Part shown: positions 1 to 12,900 of the stretch, one piece after another
Position numbering within the stretch: position 1 is the first letter of the stretch
Layout of the letters: each line of letters starts with the position of its first letter
Assembly: GCA_949361645.1 (NCBI GenBank)
Contig: OX442415.1
Coordinates: 18,317,269-18,381,268 of the forward strand
DNA from: Spongilla lacustris
Lineage: Eukaryota > Porifera > Demospongiae > Spongillida > Spongillidae
Direction of reading: 5' to 3'
DNA length: 64,000 nt
Program-made: the position numbers and the translations under genes
The notes under the pieces: model-generated
Seen by the model: the letters and a program-made list of their open reading frames with translations, nothing else
The model's database searches: none
Told to the model about the DNA's origin: nothing

Positions 1-625
1 GACGGGAATGCATGAAATCTGATTGGTGCCACCAACATTGGAGCCCCTTTTGTCCCCCCAGACATAATCCGCTAGCAGAAATTGTCCTCCTGAAGAAAAA
101 ATTGCCGCCCCCCCCCCCCCCTTCCATTTGATGCTTGGTGCTTGGCCCTCCAGTTTCGTATCAGGCCCTACAAGCTGACAGCCCCCTCCCCCCCTCCCCC
201 AAAACTGATCTGTGCACTGCAGCCAAACTTTCTGACACACAGGTTAACTTCGAAGCCAGACTCGATCATACATAATGCGTACTTAATGAGTCTGGGTACG
301 AGTCGAGGTAGCCGCACTTTGAACACGCCACACGATTTAAGAGAGGCGTCTCACTTATACTCTTAGCAAGCAAGAAACCATCGCGCATGCCAATCTTTAC
401 TTCACCGATGCGTTGCAAATGTTACCAACAATTGACTTTTAAGTGAAACTCAACTTCAATGCTGTTTTTGTCTTTGTTTAGTACACGATGAATATTAGAG
501 GTAGGCATCCTTACGCTACACATTTCTATCAACAAGGTACCTACCGCGATTCACAGTACTGATCCGCTGAAGCAGGCTCTAATCCAAAGGCGAACAGCTG
601 GCCAATTGAAGTCACGCGATTAACT
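1..625. repeat. Dispersed repeat, copy 1 of 2
   Basis: This stretch is similar to 46566-46975. Both contain the block around 'ATGAAATCTGATTGGTGCC', then 'CATACATAATGC', 'GAGTCTGGGTACGAG', 'AAGTGAAACTCAAC', 'CACCTACCGCGATTCA' and 'ACTGATCCG' in the same order with many substitutions and small indels. Positions 61-215 add C-rich low-complexity sequence that the second copy lacks. No coding potential was recognised. It is probably an old interspersed repeat. The left edge is cut by the window. Confidence 0.6.
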
Positions 626-1740
626 ATAGTGGACAAGGGCGGACGGAGGAATTCGGAGTGGGGGGTGTGCAATTGAAATTGTCATGGGGCGGGGCGGGAG
701 GAGGCGCTATTAAAGGAAAGCGGGGTCTGGGGCGGAGCCCCCCAAAAATTTGGCCAGTGATGATTTTGTATCCAAGCCGATGGCGATTTAATATGTATGT
801 ACCCCCGTTATGTAAACCGGGGTCTGGGAGATTTTCATGCAGAATATTAGCGTGAAATCATGCATTAATTTAACGGTTGATTTTAAATACCCAAATCAAT
901 AATTGATTTGATACGGGGGTTTTTTTTGCTTGCGCAGATGCTGCACTTTATTAAAACAAATGTATTTTGCGAATCATATTATACATGTAATTGCCTTTGT
1001 ACTGAAAACAAGTCTGCCCATGTAGGCAGCTATGTAATTAAATTTAATCAACAATTAATTAGCATGGCGCACTTGCTGCAAACGGTACTCAGATCGTATC
1101 TCAATGATAGTCGAAACAAGGTATGTAAGCCAGACCGTGTAGTGCTTTTGACATTCTAAAGTTGGATTACATGGCGCGAGAAAATTATGCTACATTCTTG
1201 GCTGGTTGGAAATCTATCGTACAGTGTTTTTCTGCAATCAAGGACACTTTTAAAATTATTACATGGACTGGAAACGTAATACTATAAATTGTCGCAATCC
1301 TCATTGCGACTCGTTCCCACGTTTTTCGGACAAACAAAGGGTTTTGTGAAGTTGTCTTAGCTTTGGAGTGACTTACAGTTACAGAAGGCTGTTCTTTTAT
1401 TGAGGTAAATCCATTATCAATATAAGTCTTAAAGATTACATTAACGTACGGGTCTGAGCTTCTACGTGCGTGTTTTGTCTTGCTACGCAACTTTGGTTAG
1501 GCTCCTGGAGTCCTGGACACACCGATGAGCAGACATTTGTTTTGAAAGGTGTTTCCAACGCTTAATGGTATGATACAACTCGTATGTTAGTTTGTATTGG
1601 AAAGGATGTTTCTTACAGAAAGGGCAAACGATTTTAATCGAATGATGCGCAAGTTCTGTTTGTCAGGCCTCTGCAAATATGGTAATCAGCTGACGAATGA
1701 GCCTCACAGTGGCAATGAGACTTAAAGACATACCATTACA
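626..1740. other. No recognised gene; GC-rich transposon-like patch
   Basis: Positions 637-760 hold a G-rich patch with 'GGGTCTGGGGCGGAGCCCC'. A related inverted motif is at 17480-17510, which suggests a dispersed non-autonomous element, but I could not define its ends. The remainder has only short open frames with no recognisable domain. Confidence 0.35.
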
Positions 1741-2040
1741 CTGCAAAACATTGAACATTATGGCCTGAAACTACAATACAATGTCCTTGGAGATGGAAAC
1801 TGTCTAATCACGAAAACGACGCAATGTATTAGTGGTTGAGACCATGGCCCATAATCCTTGCACTGTAAGTGAACTTCTTGCTGTATACAAATAGCTCCAT
1901 ATCATTGCCTATTTAAACTATTATAGTCAGATGGAACACATTTATCACATTTCATTACTACATCGTCATGGGAAGACTACTTAACTGAAATGTCACAGCC
2001 TGGGACGTGGGGAAATCACCTTTTTGTTGTATCCAGATGA
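1741..2040 (+). pseudogene. Decayed OTU-type cysteine protease fragment
   Basis: Two nearby pieces resemble the OTU deubiquitinase fold. Positions 1741-1836 read 'VLGDGNCLITKT', like the OTU catalytic loop (GDGNC, with the catalytic Asp and Cys), and then hit a stop. Positions 1966-2036, in another frame, read 'MSQPGTWGNHLFV', like the downstream OTU motif (M..PGTWGD..EL). The order is correct but the frames differ and stops intervene, so this is a relic. OTU domains occur in host genes and in some invertebrate transposons. Nothing nearby decides between them. Confidence 0.45.
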
Positions 2041-2644
2041 GTCTAGTGGTGGACCTATATCAAATGGGGCACCATTATTTCAGCCTAGCACCTATTGATC
2101 TGCAGAGCATAATTATGAAGGCTCCATGTAAAATGCCAGGCAGGGCTTGTTTTGAGTGTAATAAATTAATTTACCACCTAACATTATTAATTTTCATTAC
2201 ATGTCAATATGGAACACAAAAGTTTTTGTCACTGAGATATTATGATCAAGGATACTCAAGGAAGACATTGTGCTACTACAAATAAATTTAAAGATTTATA
2301 ACTGCATGTACATAGAACATATAACTGAATTGAGTTTTCGATCAGACTGCATAGCAAATAATTGAACACTGTCTTTTGAAGTAGGTTTCTAAAAACTTAA
2401 TACAAACCTACAGACATCAAGCGCAGCAATACACTCATAGTTAACTGAAACACTCATTGAAAGGTGATTAGTAGTAACTTATGCTGACCCTGCAATTATG
2501 TTGCCTCTTATTATGTGTTTTTAGTTCCTCTGTAAGCAGCAATATAGTAAAGATAGTCTGTCACAAGATAGCTTGAGATATTCACAATGCATACATGTAC
2601 AATACAGTCATTTATTACATGGTTAAATAATAGCACAACAGATA

Positions 2645-3005
2645 TAGCCGGTGTCACAGGCATGTGGGTCACCCCCCCATTTTGGATCCAGGGGGAACCA
2701 TATGCCCCTAGACAACTAGGTCCTCCCGGACCCAAATGCCTAGGCATATGGGTCCTGGTAATTATTTGACCCCTAATGCATTTTATTTATTCACCGGCAC
2801 CGACTGGGTTTTAATTGATAAGATAGACACATTTGTTGTTTCTTTCTCAATGGTAAGTTAGTGCCTGTCAGTCGTTATACACTTTGTAACACAAAAAAAA
2901 AAAAGAATTCTAGTCAATCGCCATATAAGCATACATGTGCCTTGCAGACAATGGGTCATGACAATATGTGGTTCAAGTAATACACAACTGTTTCTTTATA
3001 GCTCA
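2645..3005. repeat. Dispersed repeat, related to 21528-22190
   Basis: The block 'GGTGTCACAGGCATGTGGGTC', a C run, 'CCTAGGCATATGGGTCC', 'GATAGACACATTTGTTGTT' and 'TACACAACTGTTTCTT' also occurs in order at 21528-22190. That copy has a 37-base C run and about 200 extra bases in the middle. The unit contains overlapping short palindromes around CCTAGG and CATATG. No protein is encoded. It is probably a non-autonomous mobile repeat. Confidence 0.55.
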
Positions 3006-3461
3006 TCTCAGCATGCAGCTAGGACTTTTACTAATGCAGCTATCAGCTATAGAAATGAAGGAATAGTGTTGATAATTACATATGAATAATAACATAAGCA
3101 TATTTCTGGATAAAGAACAACCCAGGTAAAGGTCAGTGCTTGTATCCCTTTGTTGCCTTCATCAATGCTGATTCCATACATAAAGTGCTTTACTGCTTCA
3201 ACCTAAAATTGATCACATCTTGTATAATTTTGTTTTATAAATCAACATACCACATCAATATCCTTGACATGCAGGATGTGCCTTAAGCTTCTGTTGTTAG
3301 CTGACTTCATATGCTGACAGACAAGTGGAAAAGCCTTAGAAATCGTTTACTCACTCCACCTGATATAGACTGATTTAAAAAAAGATGCCATTGTACTCTC
3401 TTTTGAAGATGGGCCTTTATAAAACGTTGTAATGGTGATATATGCATCAAACACCTAATTG

Positions 3462-3929
3462 TTAACAGCTAACCTCACTCTCATGGTAAATGTTTACCAG
3501 TACATCAAAAGAAACGTTATTTTCACTGGGAAATATTAAAATTGTTTCATGAATAAGTACAAGGGGAAAATTAGCACATTTGCCTATCCACATACAAAGG
3601 TATGGGCTACTTCCATAATTTAAGTTGTTTTGCTTCTTACTCACAAGCACAGATAAGAGGCAGAGGTTCAATATAGGGCTAACATCCATGATATGTTTTG
3701 ATTGAATCTTTGAAAGCAGGTCTTTGTAACTATAACAACCATCTGAGGTGTATGTACAGTTTAATTCTTCAGCACTTACACTTGATTTACACTGCATGCC
3801 TCCAGCTTGCTCAGCACCAAAGTGTACTCTCTTTGATGCAAATACAGTCTGGTTAGAAGATAGCAATCTGGTATTGCTCTTATATGATGCAATCATTTCT
3901 TCTTCTACCTTTTCAAGATGAACTTTAAT
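3462..3929 (-). CDS. Putative C-terminal exon of the NLR-like gene
   Basis: This is an open frame from an AG acceptor after 'GTGTTATAG' to a TAA stop, exactly 156 codons including the stop. It begins with a charged, possibly helical stretch (KVHLEKVEEEM), followed by Cys-containing sequence with no domain I recognise. It starts in phase 0, which matches the 31-nt exon upstream at 4707-4677. Assignment to the NLR gene rests on strand, order and phase; it could be a chance open frame. Confidence 0.4.
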   Translation of the reverse strand: MKVHLEKVEEEMIASYKSNTRLLSSNQTVFASKRVHFGAEQAGGMQCKSSVSAEELNCTYTSDGCYSYKDLLSKIQSKHIMDVSPILNLCLLSVLVSKKQNNLNYGSSPYLCMWIGKCANFPLVLIHETILIFPSENNVSFDVLVNIYHESEVSC

Positions 3930-6900
3930 CTATAACACTATCAACATTTAAATCACAGCTCACAACCTTGCAATCTGATGCATGTACATGTACATGTCAG
4001 TTTAATACTTGGTGTCTTAACTTGGTACAAACAGTTTAGATAGTACTTTGATAAAGTTATTCCATATCCAAGTGGATAAATATTTGCCTTCTGGTGCTTC
4101 AGTTATGCCCACCTTACATAGAGTTGTTGCTACATATATGTGAGATCTACATGTACATGTATGTGATGGTGTAGTGAAATTTAAAACTATGCAATCTGAA
4201 CATAAAATTTATCCCCTTTTAAACACAAGAGCATTTCTCACACGGGTATCGCCCCACAGAACCCGACTTAACCAGCTAACAATGCTAGCTGGTATAACTG
4301 TTATACATGCATGCATAGACTATTCACACCACCAAGTGCTTGTGCTGTCTGATCAGATTTTGCAATCATCTTATCATGATAAAAACTTCTTTTTAGGCAC
4401 ATGGGGAGGAGGGAAGGAGGCAGTTTTAACTGACTGGATACATAAAATCTTGGTATGCATTAGCTCTGCATACTGGCAGATTGACTTCCTCATCTTCAAA
4501 GGATTTACCACCAAGTTTGCAACAGGGGGTGGGCAAAAAATAAAAAACTTCCCTAGGCCGACCCAATGCATATGCTTGTTTGATAGCAAGCTACGCTTAA
4601 TGAAGGATATCAACTCTTGGTCCTGGGGACCTGTCCTTATTACATGCTAGAATACATATGGCATGTACTTACTTACAATTAAGTTATTTGGTGCACCAAT
4701 TCTAAATCTGCAATAGCCTCTTTGTTAAGAAATGTCAGGGATGCTGATGTCTGTGGAATACAGCCTTGCATTGCAGACCCTCACATGGACAGAGGGTCTG
4801 GAATGTTCTATTCCCGAGTCATACGGATTAGTTTCTGTTCATTAAAAATTCTTTCATTGAGAGGAATGCAATTTGGTGTGCCTCTAATTTTACAAATCTA
4901 ACCTCAAAATAAAACTGCATTAATTTTGAGGATCTTCAAGACAGCAAAGTTGCGATAAGACCAATCATGTCAATGTACATCCATAGATAGTGAATTATAA
5001 ATATAACATCTGATGACATGTCTGTTTCTAGGACATCAGCAGCTGCAGAGACAGTGACATCCCAGGTGTTGTTTGGCTCACTATCCCCACCATAATCCAT
5101 GCAATATCATGATGGAGAGCCATGCATAACTAGGGGTTAAATCACCACCATTGTGAAAATGGCAATGCTCTTTTGGGACACACCGTGAGGTCTCCATCTA
5201 AATTTTCCTAAGGGTTCATACCAAGCCACCATCTGAGTGCTGTTAGGAAGTCATTTTGGCCAAGGAGTAAGTTCATACAGTGTGATAAAAACCAAGCCAT
5301 TGAACATGAGGATATTTAGAGGGGCATAAGTTTGTTGGCAGGAAACAGGAAATTCAACTGCACCTCCTCAAACATTATCAACAACAGCAGAAGTAATAAC
5401 AAAGGTGCTGAAAAACACTGATTGTGTATCTGCCCTGACAGCAATAGCCTATGAAGCTTGGGGCACCAAAACTACATGTACATGTATATCTCTTAGTCTT
5501 AACACAAGTGGCCTCATCGCTTCACCCAGCGTGTTGGAGAAGCCCCAAAGTCAAAAGCTGCAACATGTCATCACCTTCTGTGGCTTTCCTATATGGCTGC
5601 TAACTGTGCATTGTTGCAAATGTGTGCTACTGAATTTATTGAGGTGTAAGATTTTTTTCCTTCAGACTTACATGTACATATAAGTGAAATTTCATTCTTG
5701 TAGTACTATGTTAATTTTTATACGTTGAGTTCTTTGCACACTGTCAAGTACATTACAATACTTTCCAAGGTATACTTTGCTTGTGCACACATAACATATA
5801 TACACATACTTACCTCAGCTCATCAATGAAGGGTAGCTTCATAATAATTCTCTTCAGAGCCAACAGCTTATCAGCATCATGTAGATCATCTGTAATGCTG
5901 AAATATAAAACATAATTGCAATACATGTTACACTCTATACAGACCACTTACTCTAATTTTGTAACCTTATCCAATGTAACAGACATGAGTTTTTGTGTGA
6001 TGATATCCAGTCCCTCAGTAGCTAGTTGACACTTCAATGTGATAGTGGTTACAATGTCACTTGCAATGGCCAGACAATGTCCTATTGCACAATAATCAGT
6101 CAACGTTAATGTCTCATTTCTAATTGCTAGCTCCCCTTTAGCTTTACTGAACAGTTCTCTGCATCTATGGCTGTTTTGAGACTCAAATATGCAATGTAAT
6201 GCATTGAGGTTAACCTTCATATCATAGCCCATATATTTTCCCAGTAGTGCATTGTCCAATACCGCCTTCCACTGGTCCACATTTTCAAGCTTTGTTAAAC
6301 CACAATAGAACTTTAAGACCACACCCATATGAGGGCTCACTGAGTGCTCCATAACAGCTGCAAGCTGCTCCTCATAACCAAGTGTGCTCATGTAGTAGGC
6401 AGCCAAGAACTCCTGGTTGGTCAGGTGGGGAAAACTGTATGCAGTTTCTGAGAAATCTACTCCATCCTTTTCATCCACTATCAGAAGACCTAAGGTCTCC
6501 ACTTCAGTGGCACTTGCACCATCTCCTATATCGTATTGTGACACATCAGTCCTTGAAGCAGCAGTCCTATTGTAGGCCAACTTGCATATCTTTTGTAGTA
6601 TTCCAGCTTCAGGCTCTGGTACACCTCGTAGTCCAATCACTTTTTGCTTTCTTCCTTTCTTGTCATAATATCGTCGTAGAGTCATGATGGTAAACTGAGT
6701 GTATACTTCAGTTTCAGTTTTGGGCAGTGGTGTGAAAGCTTTACGATTGTCATATAGAAAGATAACCATGACAAGATGAAGTGGAAGATAGCACATATGT
6801 CTTATGCTTTGGTGCTCTTTGAGGTATGCTTTCACCTCTCCTGCTTTGGTGATGTCATCTGCATAGCTTCTATCTATATACTCCATCACGTGCTGCTCCA

Positions 6901-9900
6901 GGAACCCAAGTACCTCAGCTCTGATTGTGACATTCTTCCTGAGGTCAATAGAAGCATTGGGCCTGGAAGTTATGAAGATCAGTGAGCTTTGAAGTTCTTC
7001 CCCTCTAAGTAATTGCTCAAACCAGGAACATCCTGATTTGGTGAATGAGGCAGAGTACTCATCTAACCCATCAAATATGAAGCAGATATCTTCACCAAAG
7101 TTACTGATTATATCACTTGCCAATCTTTGCATATGAAATGTGTCTAAAATGTTGCTAAGATCTTGAATTGGTCTTGAATAAAATTTACGAAGAGAAACAA
7201 GGAAAAGGTACTTCACTGTGCCTAGAATCTTTCCTTCACTCCAATCTCTGCTCAGCTTCTTCACTAATGTGGTCTTTCCACATCCTGGTCTTCCTTCTAG
7301 TAGTATTCTGGTACCAGGTTTAACATTTTCCATTGCTCCAAACAGTATGTTGTAGTCCACTGCTTCTTTTGTTTCGATGATGTCATCAGCAGATCCTCGA
7401 ATGGTTTCCAAATAAAATTTGGGTTTCTGATGGTGCTGTTCTGTTGTATCTTTCACTAGTGCTAGATTGATGAAAGTGAACTTTGGAACAGGAGGCCAGT
7501 CTGCTGCCACTGGATTATTTCTTGTGTAGAAATTCTTTAAAGCTTTTTGACATTTATCTACAAAGACAATACATGTAATCAAGTGCTTTTGGGAAATAAC
7601 TCTAATCACATTGATATGTAGACCACATGTGTGCATCATCTTCTTTATTCACATGCCAAATTTGCTTCTTTTGCAAATAGTGAATAACTGGAAGATGAAT
7701 TTAAACTCAAAACTGACATTTTAGAAATACATAAATATTGTCTGAATTGGATCACCTTGTTTTGCATGTTACAATTTTGTGATTTTGATTTTCATCCCTC
7801 AGATATATATTTTTTGGCACACAGTACATGCTAGCACCCTGACTGCACTTTTTAGGTTCAAGAATAAGTGGCTCAATTACTATTTTTATAAAGCAACTCA
7901 AGAGTGTTTTGGGCCACTGGTGATGGAGATTGTCACTGAGCAGCCACACATCAGTGGAGCAAGTAAAATGCAGAATAGCACCAAGTGAAGGGAACACATG
8001 TCACTATGAAAACATCATTGATTGATATGGGGGACGTCCAACAGATAACTTATAACTTACATGTAGGAAACTGCTTTTAAGTTTATGAATGAATGAATAT
8101 AATTGCACACTGAGTGTTATAGACGATTTCAATAATTAACCCCATCACCATCAATTTATATTTCAGTGCCGGCTCGCAAGAGCAAAAAGTCACACCTAGC
8201 AAGAGCGAAAAAATAAGGCACATTCCTTGTGGAGTTAGGAAGACTGTTGATGTTCATACTTTCATCTATCGATATCGATCTATATGGACTGCATGGCCTT
8301 CCCCAAATGAATTTTACTGATGAAAGCAGTATGTTTGCACTATGAACACCAACAGTTTTCCTAACTCCACGATGAATATGCCTTATTTTTCGAACTTGCG
8401 AGGTGTGACTTTTCGCTCTTGAGAGTCGGCACTGTACATAATATGAATTGTTAGAATAATGATATACAAGTTTTGGATACACTAATGTACATCATTGGTT
8501 CTTTCATGATATGCGATGGTCGTTTTACATGCAAATAATACCTGACATGTACAAGTACTTCATGACACTATTTATTCTTATTCTCCCAACCTACACCATC
8601 TATAACATCCCACAAATTAAATTGTGAATTGTGCAGTCATTGTGGCATAACAGATATATCATTATATAAATTGTGTGAGCTTCCTCTTCTGATAGTAGTG
8701 CTTGGTTGGGTGTAACACCAGCTGTAGTTTTAGGCATAGCAGTGTTCACTTAGCTGCAGTTGTTTACAAACCAAAACATGGCAGCTTTAGTTATGGTCCA
8801 ACCTATCCTGCCAATTAATGTAGGAGCATATAGGCCTATCTCATATTCATGCAATTAAAATGATCCACTTCATTGATATTTTCATGCATAAATGTTGGCC
8901 TACTCTTTGACGAAAATACACACTAATACATATGCATTTAAAATCATTGCAGCAGATATACTATCAGGGGTGGATACAGGATTTCAGGCAAGGGGGGTGG
9001 GGGGGTGCTGTCTGCTTTCGGCCAATTCTGCGTTGGCAGGATGGCTAGCTGATCTCTGATCGTGCCTGAGGTATTCTGCGGCAATGGCAGTTGGGAACAA
9101 TGTATCTATCATTTTGAGAGCGTAGCGAAGATCAACAAATGGGACAATGACCACAAACTGCATTGGTTGCATGTAGTGGAGGTCATGGTACATGAACATG
9201 CAGTGGAAGCCATGGGACATGAGCATGTAGTGGAGGAGGCCATGGGACATGAGCGTGTAGTGGAGGCCATCGGACATGACAATGTAGTGAAGGCCATGGG
9301 ACATGAGCATGTAGTGGAGGCCATGGGACACGAGCATGTAGTGGAGGCCATGGGACATGAGCACGTAAGTGGAGGCCATGGGACATGAGCATGTAGTGGT
9401 GGCCATGGGACATGAGCATGTAGTGGAGGCCATGGGACATGAGCATGTAGTGGAGGCCATGAGACATGAGCATGCAGTGGAGGCCATGGGACATGAGCAT
9501 GTAGTGGAGGCCATTGGACATGAGCACTGCATGTAGTGGAGGCCATGAGACATGAGCATGTAATGGAGGCCATGAGACAAGGGCATTTAGTGAAGGCCAT
9601 GGGACATGAGCATGCATTGGACATGAGCACTGCATGTAGTGGAGGCCATGAGACATGAGCATGTAATGGAGGCCATGAGACATGGGCATGTAGTGAAGGC
9701 CATGGGACATGAGCATGTAGTGGAGGCCATTGGACATGAGCACTGCATGCAGTGGAGGCCATGGGACATGAGCATGTAGTGGAGGCCATTGGACATGAGC
9801 ACTGCATGTAGTGGAGGCCATGGGACATGAGCATGTAATGGAAGCCATGAGACATGAGCATTTAATGGAGGCCATGGGACATGAGCATGTAGTGGAGGCC

Positions 9901-12900
9901 ATGGGACATGAGCATGTAGAGGAGGCCATTGGACATGAGCATTGCATGTAGTGGAGGCCATGAGACATGAGCATGTAGTGGAGGCCATGGGACATGAGCA
10001 TGTAGTGGAGGCCATGGGACATGAGCATGTAGTAGAGGCCATGGGACATGAGCATGTAGCGGAGGCCATGGGACACGAGCATGTAGTGGAGGCCATGGGA
10101 AATGAGCATGTAGTGGAGGCCATGGGACACGAGCATGTAGTGGAGGCCATGGGACATGAGCATGTAGTGGAGGCCATGGGACATGAGCATGTAGTGGAGG
10201 AGGCCATGGGACATGAGCATGTAGTGGAGGCCATGGGACATGAGCATGTAGTGGAGGCCATGGGACATGAGCATGTAGTAGAGGCCATGGGACATGAGCA
10301 TGTAGTGGAGGCCATGGGACGCGAGCATGTAGTGGAGGCCATGGGACATGAGCATGTAGTGGAGGCCATGGGACATGAGCATGTAGTGGAGGCCATGGGA
10401 CATGAGCATGTAGTGGAGGCCATGGGACATGAGCATGTAGTGGAGGCCATGGGACATGAGCATGTAGTGGAGGCCATGGGACATGAGCATGTAGTAGAGG
10501 CCATGGGACATGAGCATGTAGTGGAGGCCATGGGACATGAGCATGTAGTAGAGGCCATGGGACATGAGCATGTAGCGGAGGCCATGGGACACGAGCATGT
10601 AGTGGAGGCCATGGGAAATGAGCATGTAGTGGAGGCCATGGGACACGAGCATGTAGTGGAGGCCATGGGACATGAGCATGTAGTGGAGGCCATCGGACAT
10701 GACAATGTAGTGAAGGCCATGGGACATGAGCATGTAGTGGAGGCCATGGGACACGAGCATGTAGTGGAGGCCATGGGACATGAGCACGTAAGTGGAGGCC
10801 ATGGGACATGAGCATGTAGTGGTGGCCATGGGACATGAGCATGTAGTGGAGGCCATGGGACATGAGCATGTAGTGGAGGCCATGAGACATGAGCATGTAG
10901 TGGAGGCCATGGGACATGAGCATGTAGTGGAGGCCATTGGACATGAGCACTGCATGTAGTGGAGGCCATGAGACATGAGCATGTAATGGAGGCCATGAGA
11001 CAAGGGCATTTAGTGAAGGCCATGGGACATGAGCATGCATTGGACATGAGCACTGCATGTAGTGGAGGCCATGAGACATGAGCATGTAATGGAGGCCATG
11101 AGACATGGGCATGTAGTGAAGGCCATGGGACATGAGCATGTAGTGGAGGCCATTGGACATGAGCACTGCATGCAGTGGAGGCCATGGGACATGAGCATGT
11201 AGTGGAGGCCATTGGACATGAGCACTGCATGTAGTGGAGGCCATGGGACATGAGCATGTAATGGAAGCCATGAGACATGAGCATTTAATGGAGGCCATGG
11301 GACATGAGCATGTAGTGGAGGCCATGGGACATGAGCATGTAGAGGAGGCCATTGGACATGAGCATTGCATGTAGTGGAGGCCATGAGACATGAGCATGTA
11401 GTGGAGGCCATGGGACATGAGCATGTAGTGGAGGCCATGGGACATGAGCATGTAGTAGAGGCCATGGGACATGAGCATGTAGCGGAGGCCATGGGACACG
11501 AGCATGTAGTGGAGGCCATGGGAAATGAGCATGTAGTGGAGGCCATGGGACACGAGCATGTAGTGGAGGCCATGGGACATGAGCATGTAGTGGAGGCCAT
11601 GGGACATGAGCATGTAGTGGAGGAGGCCATGGGACATGAGCATGTAGTGGAGGCCATGGGACATGAGCATGTAGTGGAGGCCATGGGACATGAGCATGTA
11701 GTAGAGGCCATGGGACATGAGCATGTAGTGGAGGCCATGGGACGCGAGCATGTAGTGGAGGCCATGGGACATGAGCATGTAGTGGAGGCCATGGGACATG
11801 AGCATGTAGTGGAGGCCATGGGACATGAGCATGTAGTGGAGGCCATGGGACATGAGCATGTAGTGGAGGCCATGGGACATGAGCATGTAGTGGAGGCCAT
11901 GGGACATGAGCATGTAGTAGAGGCCATGGGACATGAGCATGTAGTGGAGGCCATGGGACATGAGCATGTAGTAGAGGCCATGGGACATGAGCATGTAGCG
12001 GAGGCCATGGGACACGAGCATGTAGTGGAGGCCATGGGAAATGAGCATGTAGTGGAGGCCATGGGACACGAGCATGTAGTGGAGGCCATGGGACATGAGC
12101 ATGTAGTGGAGGCCATGGGACAGGAGCATATAGTGGAGGCCATGGGACATGAGCATGTAGTTTGAGGCCATGGGACATGAGCATGTAGAGGAGGCCATGG
12201 GACATGAGCATGTAGTTGGAGGTCATGGGACAGGAGCATGTAGTGGAGGCCATGGGACATTAGTGGAGGCCATGGGACATGAGCGTGTAGTGGAGGCCAT
12301 GGGACATGAGCATGTAGTGGAGGCCATGGGACACGAGCATGTAGTGAAGGCCATGGGACATGAGCATGTAGAGGAGGCCATGGGACATGAGCATGTAGTT
12401 GGAGGCCATGAGACAGGAGCATGTAGTGGAGGCCACGGGACATGAGCATGTAGTGGAGGCCATGGGACAGGAGCATGTAGTGGAGGCCATGGGACATGAG
12501 CATGTAGTGGAGGCCATGGGACATAAGCATGTAGTGGAGGCCATGGGACATGAGCATGTAGAGGAGGCCATGGGACATGAGCATGTAATTGGAGGCCATG
12601 GGACATGAGCATGTAGTGGAGGCCATGGGACAGGAGCATGTAGTGGAGGCCATGGGACATGAGGATGTAGTGGAGACCATGGGACATGAGCATGTAGCGG
12701 AGGCCATGGGACATGAGCATGTAGTGGAGGCCATGGGACATGAGTATGTAGTGGAGGCCATTGGACATGTGCATGTAGTGGAGGCCATGGGACATGAGCA
12801 TGTAGTGGAGGCCATGGGACACGAGCATGTAGTGGAGGCCATGGGACATGAGAATGTAGTGGAGGCCATGGGACATGAGCGTGTAGTGGAGGCCATGGGA

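Noticed and set aside
1185..1490. 101-codon minus-strand frame
   Set aside because: No recognisable domain, no splice context and no paralogue in the window.
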